A stretch of DNA of 6,966 bases, from positions 1-6,966 of the forward strand of contig PWHO01000284.1 of NCBI GenBank assembly GCA_003555385.1, written 5' to 3'. The first letter of the stretch is position 1; each line of letters opens with the position of its first letter. The position numbers were made by a program, and so were the translations under genes. This DNA is from Bacteroidales bacterium (GTDB lineage Bacteria; Bacteroidota; Bacteroidia; Bacteroidales; UBA7960). Of the stretch, positions 1 to 6,535 are shown in pieces. Under the pieces are notes generated by a model. The model saw nothing but the letters and a program-made list of their open reading frames with translations. It ran no database searches and had not been told where the DNA came from.

Positions 1-246
1 ATATTTGGCCTTTCAACGCATAAGGTTTGCCCCCATGTCCGGTCACCCGGATATGGCGTGAGCTCTTACCTCACGTTTTCACCCTTACCTGCCCGGCATA
101 AGCCGGAGGCAGGCGGTTGTTTTCTGTGGCACTTGCTCTCAGCCTGCAAATGCAGGCCGGCTTCCCGTTAGGAAGTATGCTGCTCTGTGTTGCCCGGACT
201 TTCCTCCTCCCGCTGAACGGGAAGCGACAGGACGGCCTGCCTTTTT
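1..246 (-). ncRNA. rnpB: RNase P RNA, bacterial type A, 3' end cut by window edge
   Basis: This is the catalytic RNA of ribonuclease P, which with the RnpA protein removes 5' leaders from tRNA precursors. Read on the minus strand, it shows the conserved blocks in the right order: GAGGAAAGTCCGGGC (192-206), ACAGAAAA (120-127), AAGGGTGAAA (77-86), a GGTAAGAG hairpin closed by CGTGAG/CTCACG (57-75), AAACC (24-28) and AAAGGCCAAATAT (1-13). Helices can be drawn: a 7-bp P3-like hairpin (206-224), a P8-like hairpin (142-157) and a P12-like hairpin with 6-bp and 4-bp stems (88-113). The 5' end is estimated at about 241-246 from the start of the GGCAGGCC segment expected to form P1/P2. Against the usual 350 or so nt, roughly the last 100 nt, with the 3' strands of P1, P2 and P4, lie outside. 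It sits directly downstream of the DUF2027/Smr gene on the same strand. Confidence 0.93.
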
Positions 247-256
247 CAAAGAGCGT

Positions 257-1336
257 TTATTGGTGCGAACCGGATCGGTACAGTTTTACTTCAGTGGCTC
301 CCATGCCGTAACGGGCATAAGGCGCATCAAAGTATTCCAGCCCTTCCGTTTTTTTGAACATCTTCAGCAAAGCCTGTTTCAGCGTACCATTGCCTACCCC
401 GTGGATAAATATCAATTTGCTGATACGCTGCCTTCTTGCCTCTTCCAGGCATCGTTTTACGTAATCCATCTGCATAGTGAGCATATCCGCATTGGTCATA
501 TTGATGGTGTTGTCTGTCAACTCCACAATATGCAGGTCTATTTCTGCAATGTTGTCGCCAACCATATGTTTCTCCAGTATCCCCATGCTTTTGCGTTCGG
601 TGACGTGTGTTCGGGTGCTTTCCCCATCCTCCTCTTTCATACGCTTCACCGAATCCGGCACATCAAACTCCGCTGAAGGCTTGGCTTTGTGTTTTCCGGG
701 GCCTGTCACCAGAATTGTCATTGCCTTTTGGTGCAACATGGGCGAAAATGAAAAGCTTTCTTCTTTGTAGATTTTCACCGGTTTAAAAACGATATAGTCA
801 GCTGCCGGTGGAAGCAGTTCTGTTTTCCCCTCTTTGAAAAAGAGCGTCTGGAGCATGGCGTGTGCCCACTCTTCGATGTCTGTGCGCTCCACCTTGCCCA
901 GGTGATGCCTGGATCCCGGATCCATTGTGCCGGTTGCCTTCCCGTAGAAGTTGCCTGATTTGTTGATAAACAGGGCGAAAGAAACACGGTATCCGGTGTG
1001 GTTCAACAGGTAAAAATCCATGGCACTGGCCAGCACCTGGTCCTGGTTTCTCGGCACCATTGCCAGGTATACTCCGGTTGATATATCTTCGGTCTGATGA
1101 GGCAGAACGTACAAGTCGGCTGTTTTCTCATCTTTTGCAGGTGTCGGCCTTCTCGGTGCGGTAAGCGGCCGGTCCTCCTCCAGGTTACCTGCTTTGATGA
1201 GATCGGTCACCGCGTAGGGGATATCAAACCCATCCTCCACAGCTACATGAACAATCTGTTCATCCTCCACACGGGTAATGACTCCGCCACCTTTTTCATT
1301 CAAAAACAATACCTTGTCGCCTACTTTAAACTGCAT
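257..1336 (-). CDS. DUF2027 and Smr domain protein (MutS2-like C-terminal Smr)
   Basis: A 359-residue protein of a type widespread in Bacteroidota. Residues 1-50 (starting MQFKVGDKVLFLNEKGGG) look like a small beta-barrel of the KOW/Tudor kind. Residues about 84-210 match the DUF2027 region by recognition, after a Pro/Lys-rich linker. Residues about 264-353 form an Smr domain, with IDLHI (266-270), HGVGNGTLK (312-320) and YGMGATEVKL (343-352). Smr domains elsewhere are nucleases or nucleic-acid binders, as in MutS2 and ribosome rescue factors; here the MutS ATPase is absent. A role in RNA or DNA processing is inference; the cellular substrate is unknown. The charged linker at about 213-250 is low in hydrophobics, and there is no signal peptide or membrane segment, so it should be cytosolic. 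The ATG at 1334-1336 is the natural start since the KOW-like fold begins at once. The stop (257-259) lies about 10 nt before rnpB. Confidence 0.9.
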   Translation of the reverse strand: MQFKVGDKVLFLNEKGGGVITRVEDEQIVHVAVEDGFDIPYAVTDLIKAGNLEEDRPLTAPRRPTPAKDEKTADLYVLPHQTEDISTGVYLAMVPRNQDQVLASAMDFYLLNHTGYRVSFALFINKSGNFYGKATGTMDPGSRHHLGKVERTDIEEWAHAMLQTLFFKEGKTELLPPAADYIVFKPVKIYKEESFSFSPMLHQKAMTILVTGPGKHKAKPSAEFDVPDSVKRMKEEDGESTRTHVTERKSMGILEKHMVGDNIAEIDLHIVELTDNTINMTNADMLTMQMDYVKRCLEEARRQRISKLIFIHGVGNGTLKQALLKMFKKTEGLEYFDAPYARYGMGATEVKLYRSGSHQ

Positions 1337-1432
1337 ATTGATATAGGGTGTTTCAAAGAATTTATTAACGCTTAATCAACGCTATGATAACGTCCAAAAG
1401 CGCCGATTTATATCTGTATTTGGGAAAATATG

Positions 1433-1440
1433 CAAAAATA
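1433..1440 (-). promoter_or_regulatory. possible -7 promoter box for the DUF2027/Smr gene
   Basis: On the minus strand this reads TATTTTTG, a match to the Bacteroidota -7 consensus TAnnTTTG, about 97 nt upstream of the ATG. No TTTG is found at the expected distance further upstream, so support is weak. A second near match, ATTCTTTG at 1354-1361 with a TTG at 1377-1379, is closer to the gene but has the wrong first two bases and a 15-nt spacer. Confidence 0.25.
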
Positions 1441-1542
1441 AGAGAAATCATCCGAATATCTTACTAATTTTCAGCGTTGTGTATTTGTTATCTGAGCTGT
1501 TCTGCACATAAAACATGCCAGATCATCTCAAAAGTTTATAAA

Positions 1543-1578
1543 TTTGACAGAATGAGCAGGCTCTTTTGCATAAGTTTG
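1543..1578 (+). promoter_or_regulatory. putative Bacteroidota promoter for the flippase gene
   Basis: TAAGTTTG at 1571-1578 matches the -7 consensus TAnnTTTG. A TTTG at 1543-1546 could be the -33 element, though the 24-nt spacer is longer than the usual 19-21. That TTTG is itself the end of a second -7 match, TAAATTTG (1539-1546), so two overlapping starts are possible. Transcription from the downstream box would begin near 1584, leaving a leader of about 35 nt before the ATG at 1621. Confidence 0.45.
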
Positions 1579-1620
1579 TGATTGCTTTTGCTAAATCGCC
1601 CAAAACTTTCGGCCCGTCCA

Positions 1621-3102
1621 ATGCAGGGAAAATTTGTAAAAAATCTCACACTGTTGCTGCTGCTTAATCTGCTGATTAAGCCCTTCTGGATCCTCGGTAT
1701 TGACCGGTCTGTGCAAAACGCCGTTGGCGCCGAGGAATACGGTTTTTATTTTGCAGTGTTTAATTTTTCCTTCCTGTTCAATATCCTGCTGGACTTCGGA
1801 ATCACCAATTTCAATAATCGCAATATTGCGCAAAACAATCAACTACTCACCAAGCACCTGTCGAACCTGCTTGTGATGAAGCTTTTGCTTTTTCTGGTTT
1901 ACCTGGTGGTTGCCTTTGGCGCTGCCTTATTTATCCAATACAGCCAGGAACAGATACGGCTGCTGTATTTTCTTGCCTTCAATCAGTTCCTGCTTAGCTT
2001 CATCCTCTACCTGCGGTCGAACCTGGGCGGACTTCACCTGTTCCGGACCGACAGTATGATCTCTGTACTGGACAGGACGCTGATGATCGTGATTTGCGCT
2101 ATCCTCCTCTGGGGAAATGTGGTCAACGAGTTTCGCATTGAATATTATGTGTATGCACAAACGGCCGGGTATCTGCTCACGGCCGCCACCGCGTTGTGGC
2201 TTGTGCTCAGGCGGACAGAAAAGAAGTGGCTCAGGCTGAACTGGAATTTCCCGTTTTTACTTGCCATTGTCAGGCAAAGTTTTCCTTTTGCCATACTCGT
2301 ATTGCTGATGACTTTTTATAATCGCATTGACAGTGTGATGCTGGAACGTTTGCTGGATGATGGTGCCCGGTACAGCGGTATTTATGCCTCGGCTTACCGT
2401 TTGCTGGATGCAGCAAACATGATCGCTTACCTTTTTGCCGTATTGCTGCTGCCGATCTTTGCCAGGATGATCAAGCAAAAGCAAGGTGTGGAGCAGTTGA
2501 TCCGCCTGTCCTATACCCTGATTACCGTCCCTGCCATTGTGATTGCGGTGGCTGCCTTTTTCTATTCCGGTGAGATTATGGAATTTCTGTACCCGGTCCA
2601 TGCTGCGGAAACAGAGGCTGCATTTCTTTATCGCATAGAAGAATCTGCCCATGTATTCGCGATTTTGATGGCTTGTTTTCTGGCCACTTCGACCACCTAC
2701 ATATTTGGCACTTTACTGACCGCTAACGGGAGTCTGCGGCATATGAACCTGATCGCTCTCGGCGGGATGCTGTTGAATATTGTACTGAATCTTCAGATGA
2801 TCCCGGTCTACCAGGCGACGGGTTCGGCTATAGCCAGCCTGTTTACGCAGTTTCTGGTGGCCTTCCTGCAGGTATGGGTGGTTAAACGTCTGTTTGGTCT
2901 GAATGTCAATTATTCTTTCCTCTCCCGCCTGGTGATCTATGCAATGGGTGTGGTTTCTATCGGGTTTGCCTCAGGTTTTGCCCCTTTTCCATGGCAGATC
3001 AATATTGTGATCATGGGACTTGCTTCGCTGGGGTTGGCATTGGCGGTAAAACTCATCAGCCTGAGGCATATCTATCAGCTGATCCGGTTCGGAGAGGGGT
3101 AA
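1621..3102 (+). CDS. Wzx-like polysaccharide flippase (oligosaccharide flippase / MOP superfamily)
   Basis: A polytopic inner-membrane protein of 493 residues, close to the usual length for Wzx-type flippases, which move undecaprenyl-linked sugar units to the periplasmic face. It has about 12-14 hydrophobic segments with short, mostly positive cytoplasmic loops. Family-like features are LIKPFWILGID (18-28), FGITNFNNRNIA (59-70), YNRIDSVMLERLL (233-245) and GIYASAYRLLDA (253-264), where the second half of the transporter repeats the entry pattern of the first. The frame is open 39 nt further upstream to a TTG at 1582, but ATG 1621 is preferred: the conserved N-terminal hydrophobic segment begins right after it, and the TTG lies almost on the predicted transcription start. 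No glycosyltransferase adjoins it. The Wzz and ligase genes follow after 95 bp. Specific substrate unknown; the general call is firm. Confidence 0.88.
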   Translation: MQGKFVKNLTLLLLLNLLIKPFWILGIDRSVQNAVGAEEYGFYFAVFNFSFLFNILLDFGITNFNNRNIAQNNQLLTKHLSNLLVMKLLLFLVYLVVAFGAALFIQYSQEQIRLLYFLAFNQFLLSFILYLRSNLGGLHLFRTDSMISVLDRTLMIVICAILLWGNVVNEFRIEYYVYAQTAGYLLTAATALWLVLRRTEKKWLRLNWNFPFLLAIVRQSFPFAILVLLMTFYNRIDSVMLERLLDDGARYSGIYASAYRLLDAANMIAYLFAVLLLPIFARMIKQKQGVEQLIRLSYTLITVPAIVIAVAAFFYSGEIMEFLYPVHAAETEAAFLYRIEESAHVFAILMACFLATSTTYIFGTLLTANGSLRHMNLIALGGMLLNIVLNLQMIPVYQATGSAIASLFTQFLVAFLQVWVVKRLFGLNVNYSFLSRLVIYAMGVVSIGFASGFAPFPWQINIVIMGLASLGLALAVKLISLRHIYQLIRFGEG

Positions 3103-3121
3103 TTACCGCATGTTTTTTCCT

Positions 3122-3129
3122 TAATTTTG
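3122..3129 (+). promoter_or_regulatory. possible -7 promoter box for the Wzz-ligase pair
   Basis: TAATTTTG matches the Bacteroidota -7 consensus TAnnTTTG and lies in the 95-bp gap after the flippase gene, about 68 nt before the ATG of the Wzz gene. The same octamer, also preceded by CCTT, serves as the -7 box before the nitroreductase gene. No TTTG is visible about 20 nt upstream, so it may be weak, or the gene may depend partly on readthrough from the flippase promoter. Confidence 0.45.
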
Positions 3130-3197
3130 CCACAACGCTTCAAATAACAGGATCAACACTTCGTTAAAATAATAACCAAGTTCAAACCACATACAAC

Positions 3198-4244
3198 ATG
3201 GACCCTAACAACAATGTCTTTGATTCCTCCAATGTGTTTTTGTTTGTCATTCGCTGGTGGAAGCATTTGTTTATTATTTGCCTGGTGGCAGCTATTGCAG
3301 CCGCTATCTTTTCTGCACCGTTTTTTATCACCCCGAAGTTCCAGTCGTCGGTCATCATGTTTCCGACCACTTCAGGAAGTCTGTCACGGACGGTACTGGT
3401 GGGGGCCGAATGGGCACGCCAGGATTTCCTTGATTACGGAGAAGTGGAAGAGGCAGAAAGAACCCTTCAGGTGCTGGAGTCAGGAAATGTGCGGGATCGC
3501 ATCATTGAACGTTTTGACCTGATGTCTCATTATGAGATTCCTGCAGATGCCCAATATCCCCGATCACAGATCACAGAAGAATATAACAGCAATATTTCAT
3601 TCCGTCGTACCCAGTACGGAGCGGTGGAGATCAGTGTGCGTGACAAAGACCCGGCCATGGCTGCGGAGATAGCCAATGAGCTTGCAGCCCTGGGTGATAC
3701 CGTACAGAATGAACTGCGCCGGGAAAGGGCAGAGCTTGCGTATGAGGTGGCCAAAGGCCAGTATGAGAACCTCCAGGCACAGGTCAGGGAAGTGGAGGAT
3801 TCCCTGCGAAACATCATGGAGCTTGGGGTTTACGACATGGAGGGGCAATCGGCAATGCTTACACGTCAGCTGGCAAAAGACCTTTCGGCAGACAACCAGG
3901 AGGGTGTGGCCAGGCTGGAGGAGAGGTTGCGGCTGCTGAGCGAGCATGGCGGATCTTTCGTGCTTCATACCGCCTATCTGGATGACATCAGTGACCACCT
4001 GATATCCAGCCAGCGGCGATACCAGGAGGCCAGAGCCGACCTGGAGAATTTCGTTCCCTTCAAGTTTGTGCTCGACAGGGCTTACGAATCTGAGCGTAAA
4101 GTATATCCAGTTCGCTGGCTGATTGTGTTTTTGTCAGTGTTTGCCGCAGGTTTTGCGGGTGTCATGATCCTGATGGTTTATGAGAATCTGCGCAATAAGG
4201 GTATCATAAAGGAAAAGAAAGCGAAAACTCCAAAGTCTTCCTAA
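3198..4244 (+). CDS. Wzz-like polysaccharide chain-length determinant
   Basis: A 348-residue polysaccharide co-polymerase. Such proteins oligomerise in the inner membrane and control how long O-antigen or capsule chains grow. It has the standard layout: a short cytoplasmic N-terminus, TM1 at about 22-44, a large periplasmic region with a Wzz-like N-terminal fold (about 45-160, including VEISVRDKDPAMAAEIANEL at 143-162), long charged helices with coiled-coil character (about 165-245 and 265-285), then YPVRW (303-307) leading into TM2 (about 305-328) and a Lys-rich tail. There is no C-terminal tyrosine kinase domain, so it resembles the O-antigen Wzz type rather than full Wzc, although Bacteroidota often encode the kinase separately. 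The ATG has an A-rich leader without Shine-Dalgarno sequence, normal for the phylum. The ligase gene begins 4 bp after its stop. Confidence 0.86.
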   Translation: MDPNNNVFDSSNVFLFVIRWWKHLFIICLVAAIAAAIFSAPFFITPKFQSSVIMFPTTSGSLSRTVLVGAEWARQDFLDYGEVEEAERTLQVLESGNVRDRIIERFDLMSHYEIPADAQYPRSQITEEYNSNISFRRTQYGAVEISVRDKDPAMAAEIANELAALGDTVQNELRRERAELAYEVAKGQYENLQAQVREVEDSLRNIMELGVYDMEGQSAMLTRQLAKDLSADNQEGVARLEERLRLLSEHGGSFVLHTAYLDDISDHLISSQRRYQEARADLENFVPFKFVLDRAYESERKVYPVRWLIVFLSVFAAGFAGVMILMVYENLRNKGIIKEKKAKTPKSS

Positions 4245-4248
4245 TCAG

Positions 4249-5676
4249 GTGTTGAAAGAAAACAGGCTTCAGTGGCTATATGGGGGCAGCCTTGTGTTTG
4301 TTACCCTGAATATGGTGATGATGGTTCAGGGGATTTACTGGCTGTCGGCGCTCCCCTTTGCCCTTGGAGTGATGATGCTGCTGTTCTTCTCTCTGGATAA
4401 ACTGATCCTGCTGCTGGTTTTTCTGACCCCCTTTTCGTTTAAGTACATTCATGAAGAGCTGGGTTTTACCATTGATATTCCCACAGAACCTGTGATCGTG
4501 GCCATCATGCTTCTTTTTTTCGTTAGGCTGCTTTACGAGGGAAATTATGACAAGCGGATATTGCGTCATCCGGTGACGATTATTCTTATCATACAGTTAT
4601 TATGGATGTTCGTGACCACCGTCACCAGCGAAATGCCACTGGTATCTTTTAAGTTTTTTATTTCCCGGTTATGGTTTGTCACCACTTTCTTTTTTGTCTG
4701 TGTGTATTTGTTCCGTGAGCGGATAAATATGCACCGTTTCATGTGGCTGTTCGGTTCTGCCCTGGCCATTGTGGTGGTGATGTCGACTTATAACCATTAC
4801 CTGCACGGGTTTGAGCGTGAGGTGGGCTATGCGATGGTCCGCCCGTTTTTCAATGACCACACCCATTACGGGGCGGTTTTGGCCCTGGTGGCGCCTTTTT
4901 TTATTGTGATGGCCTTTAACCGCGCCGATAGCGTGCTGCGCAGGCGGGTTGCCATGATGGTGTTTCTGTTGTTTTGTGCGGGCATTCTATTCAGTTACAG
5001 CCGGGCTTCCTGGCTGAGCCTGATCGTTGCGGCCGGAGGGTTTATCATCCTGGCTTTCCGCCTGAAGTTTCGGTTCATCCTTGCCGGGCTGATCCTGCTG
5101 CTGGGTGTCTTTGCCCTGTATCAGACGGAAATCGTGATGCGCCTGGAACGCAATCAGCAGGAATCATCCGGTGATTTTGCCGAGCATGTGCAATCCATCA
5201 CCAACATCACCTCGGATGCATCGAACCTGGAGCGGATCAACCGTTGGAGATCTGCCTACCGGATGTATGAGGAAAGGCCGGTATTTGGCTGGGGTCCGGG
5301 TACCTACCAGTTTGTGTATGCCCCCTTCCAGCGTTCGGAGGATTATACCATTATCACCACCCATTTTGGTGACCTGGGGAATGCCCACAGTGAATACATC
5401 GGTCCGCTCTCGGAAAGCGGCCTTCCCGGAATGCTTTCCTTTATTGGTTTGGCACTGGCTGTATTGGCCACTGGGGTAAAGCTTTACAAAAAAGCACCTG
5501 ACAGAGAAATGCGCCTTATTGCCCTGGGGCTGACCCTGGGGTTTATCACTTATCTGGCGCACGGGCTGTTGAATAACTTTCTGGATACAGATAAGGCTTC
5601 CGTGCCTTTTTGGGGGATGATGGCCATACTGGTTGCCATGGACGTGTTTTACCCCAAACGGGGACAAAGGGCATGA
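4249..5676 (+). CDS. O-antigen ligase / polymerase family membrane protein (Wzy_C)
   Basis: A membrane protein of 475 residues with about 11-12 hydrophobic segments and one long periplasmic loop at about 290-390, the pattern of the WaaL/Wzy_C superfamily. These enzymes either transfer undecaprenyl-linked glycans to an acceptor (ligase) or polymerise repeat units (Wzy); sequence reading cannot tell which. Recognisable elements are FNDHTHYG (201-208), the short YSRASWL motif after a membrane segment (250-256), RWRSAYRMYEERPVFGWGPG in the loop (332-351) and NAHSEY (378-383), whose His380 corresponds to the conserved loop histidine important in this superfamily. No ATG fits: the start is GTG at 4249, with TTG at 4252 the alternative, because the next ATG (4312) would delete part of TM1. 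The 4-bp gap to the Wzz stop suggests translational coupling and shows the two work together. Confidence 0.87.
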   Translation: MLKENRLQWLYGGSLVFVTLNMVMMVQGIYWLSALPFALGVMMLLFFSLDKLILLLVFLTPFSFKYIHEELGFTIDIPTEPVIVAIMLLFFVRLLYEGNYDKRILRHPVTIILIIQLLWMFVTTVTSEMPLVSFKFFISRLWFVTTFFFVCVYLFRERINMHRFMWLFGSALAIVVVMSTYNHYLHGFEREVGYAMVRPFFNDHTHYGAVLALVAPFFIVMAFNRADSVLRRRVAMMVFLLFCAGILFSYSRASWLSLIVAAGGFIILAFRLKFRFILAGLILLLGVFALYQTEIVMRLERNQQESSGDFAEHVQSITNITSDASNLERINRWRSAYRMYEERPVFGWGPGTYQFVYAPFQRSEDYTIITTHFGDLGNAHSEYIGPLSESGLPGMLSFIGLALAVLATGVKLYKKAPDREMRLIALGLTLGFITYLAHGLLNNFLDTDKASVPFWGMMAILVAMDVFYPKRGQRA

Positions 5677-5692
5677 GGTTTATTTGTAAACC
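5677..5692. repeat. perfect inverted repeat directly after the ligase stop
   Basis: GGTTTA, a TTTG loop, then TAAACC: a 6-bp perfect stem beginning on the base after the TGA of the ligase gene. No T-run follows, so it is a poor intrinsic terminator. The loop TTTG coincides with the putative -33 element of the nitroreductase promoter, so the site could equally be an operator for a dimeric regulator; that is inference. Confidence 0.5.
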
Positions 5693-5714
5693 ACTTGATT
5701 ATCCTTTAATTTTG
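5683..5714 (+). promoter_or_regulatory. Bacteroidota promoter for the nitroreductase gene
   Basis: TTTG at 5683-5686 (-33) and TAATTTTG at 5707-5714 (-7) are separated by 20 nt, the spacing expected for the main sigma factor of Bacteroidota. This is the best promoter match in the window. Transcription should start near 5719-5722, giving a leader of about 35 nt before the ATG at 5755, and implies that the nitroreductase is expressed independently of the polysaccharide genes. Confidence 0.65.
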
Positions 5715-5740
5715 TGGCCGAATAATTTGTGGCCGAATAA
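5711..5740. repeat. perfect tandem duplication of a 15-bp unit
   Basis: TTTGTGGCCGAATAA occurs at 5711-5725 and again, with no mismatch and no gap, at 5726-5740. The first copy starts inside the -7 box and covers the expected transcription start; the second lies in the leader. The second copy does not recreate a correct -7 box because its preceding bases leave only one base between TA and TTTG. The identity of the copies suggests a recent slippage duplication. Confidence 0.9.
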
Positions 5741-5754
5741 AATATACCGATACT

Positions 5755-6513
5755 ATGGAAACCATCAAAACTCTCCTGAATCACCGTACAATCCGTAAAT
5801 ATAAAACTGACCCCATCGACGACCGGGTGCTGAACGAGGTGCTTGAAGCCGGGTTTCGTGCTTCAACCACCGGGAATATGCAGGTCTACAGCGTCATTGT
5901 TTCCAAAGATGAGCAAAAGCGCAAGGAACTCTGCAAACTGCACTTCGGGCAACCGATGGTGGAGCAGGCTCCTGTATTGCTTACATTCTGTGCCGATTTC
6001 AACCGTTTCAATAAATGGTGCCGGCAAAGGGATGCAGATCCAGGCTATGACAACTTTCTTTCATTCTTCACGGCTTCCATCGATGCCCTGCTGGTTTCGC
6101 AGAATGTGGCAGTAGCGGCTGAGGCCCACGGGCTGGGAATCTGCTACCTGGGAACCACCACTTACCAGGCGGATAAGCTGATCGACTTTTTTGACCTGCC
6201 GGAAGGCGTAGTGCCTGTGACCACGCTGGTAGTCGGATATCCTGCCGAGGATCCGGAGCAGGTTGACCGTTTGCCCGCTGAAGGGGTGGTGCATCATGAA
6301 ACATACAAGGATTACAGCCGGGAAGATATTGACAGGATCTACCACGAAAAGGAAAACCTGCCCCTTACCGCAGACCTGATCAGGGAGAATCAGCTGGAGA
6401 ACCTGGCGCAGATATTCACCCTGAAGCGGTACACCAAAAAAGACAACATCCACTTCAGCAAGGTAATGCTGGATGCACTCCACAAACAGGGATTCATGAA
6501 TCACGAAGGGTAA
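5755..6513 (+). CDS. NfsA-like FMN-dependent nitroreductase family protein
   Basis: A 252-residue cytosolic flavoprotein of the nitroreductase superfamily, near the length of NfsA/FRP-type NADPH oxidoreductases (about 240-250). These enzymes bind FMN as dimers and reduce nitroaromatics, quinones or flavins. Seen in the sequence: HRTIRKY (10-16), the N-terminal FMN-phosphate motif; ASTTGNMQ (36-43), the second flavin-contact stretch; GLGICYLGT (126-134); VVPVTTLVVGYPAE (152-165); and DRLPAEGVVHHETY (171-184), a C-terminal signature usual in the NfsA-like group. The physiological substrate cannot be told from sequence. ATG 5755 is chosen because the HRTIRKY motif sits at the usual distance from it, and the upstream leader is A/T-rich without Shine-Dalgarno sequence. 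It has its own promoter and seems unrelated in function to the polysaccharide genes before it. Its stop is 11 bp from that of the convergent gene. Confidence 0.9.
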   Translation: METIKTLLNHRTIRKYKTDPIDDRVLNEVLEAGFRASTTGNMQVYSVIVSKDEQKRKELCKLHFGQPMVEQAPVLLTFCADFNRFNKWCRQRDADPGYDNFLSFFTASIDALLVSQNVAVAAEAHGLGICYLGTTTYQADKLIDFFDLPEGVVPVTTLVVGYPAEDPEQVDRLPAEGVVHHETYKDYSREDIDRIYHEKENLPLTADLIRENQLENLAQIFTLKRYTKKDNIHFSKVMLDALHKQGFMNHEG

Positions 6514-6518
6514 TCAAC

Positions 6519-6535
6519 TCCCTTTCAGGGAAAGG
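6519..6535. other. short overlapping inverted repeats between convergent genes
   Basis: Two mutually exclusive hairpins can be drawn: TCCCT/AGGGA (6519-6531, 3-nt loop) and CCTTTC/GAAAGG (6521-6535, 3-nt loop). They span the stop codon of the minus-strand gene and lie just after the nitroreductase stop. Neither has a T-tract on either strand, so a terminator role is only a weak possibility. Confidence 0.2.

Larger units (their letters stand above)
1337..1620. other. divergent intergenic region, AT-rich
   Basis: This 284-bp stretch separates the left-pointing DUF2027/Smr gene from the right-pointing flippase gene and is clearly richer in A+T than its neighbours. I see no tRNA, no strong hairpin, no convincing small gene and no riboswitch-like structure in it. 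It contains candidate promoter boxes for both directions, listed separately. The stretch at about 1400-1530 between them holds no recognised motif. Confidence 0.6.

Noticed and set aside
262..271. GGTTCGCACC on the minus strand, like a tRNA T-arm
   Set aside because: No acceptor, D or anticodon arms surround it, and it encodes the last residues of the Smr protein.
117..311. A 64-residue plus-strand open frame at the left end
   Set aside because: It runs antisense through the conserved core of rnpB and into the 3' end of the Smr gene; the sequence is explained by the RNA.
260..676. A 138-residue plus-strand frame opposite the Smr gene
   Set aside because: It is a shadow of a well-recognised coding frame on the other strand and shows no family of its own; a 97-residue frame at 477-770 is rejected likewise.
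910..922. Two overlapping GGATCC sites (GGATCCCGGATCC)
   Set aside because: They fall in the coding region for residues DPGSR of the Smr protein and are explained by codon choice.
3098..3107. GGTAATTACC palindrome over the flippase stop codon, followed by a T-run at 3112-3118
   Set aside because: As a hairpin it leaves only 3 bp of stem around a 4-nt loop, too weak for an intrinsic terminator.
5164..5667. A 167-residue minus-strand frame opposite the ligase gene
   Set aside because: The composition (rich in His, Gln, Gly, Pro) is typical of antisense of a membrane-protein gene, and the plus-strand frame has clear Wzy_C motifs.
6061..6504. A 147-residue minus-strand frame opposite the nitroreductase gene
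   Set aside because: It is antisense to conserved FMN-binding motifs and has no recognisable features.
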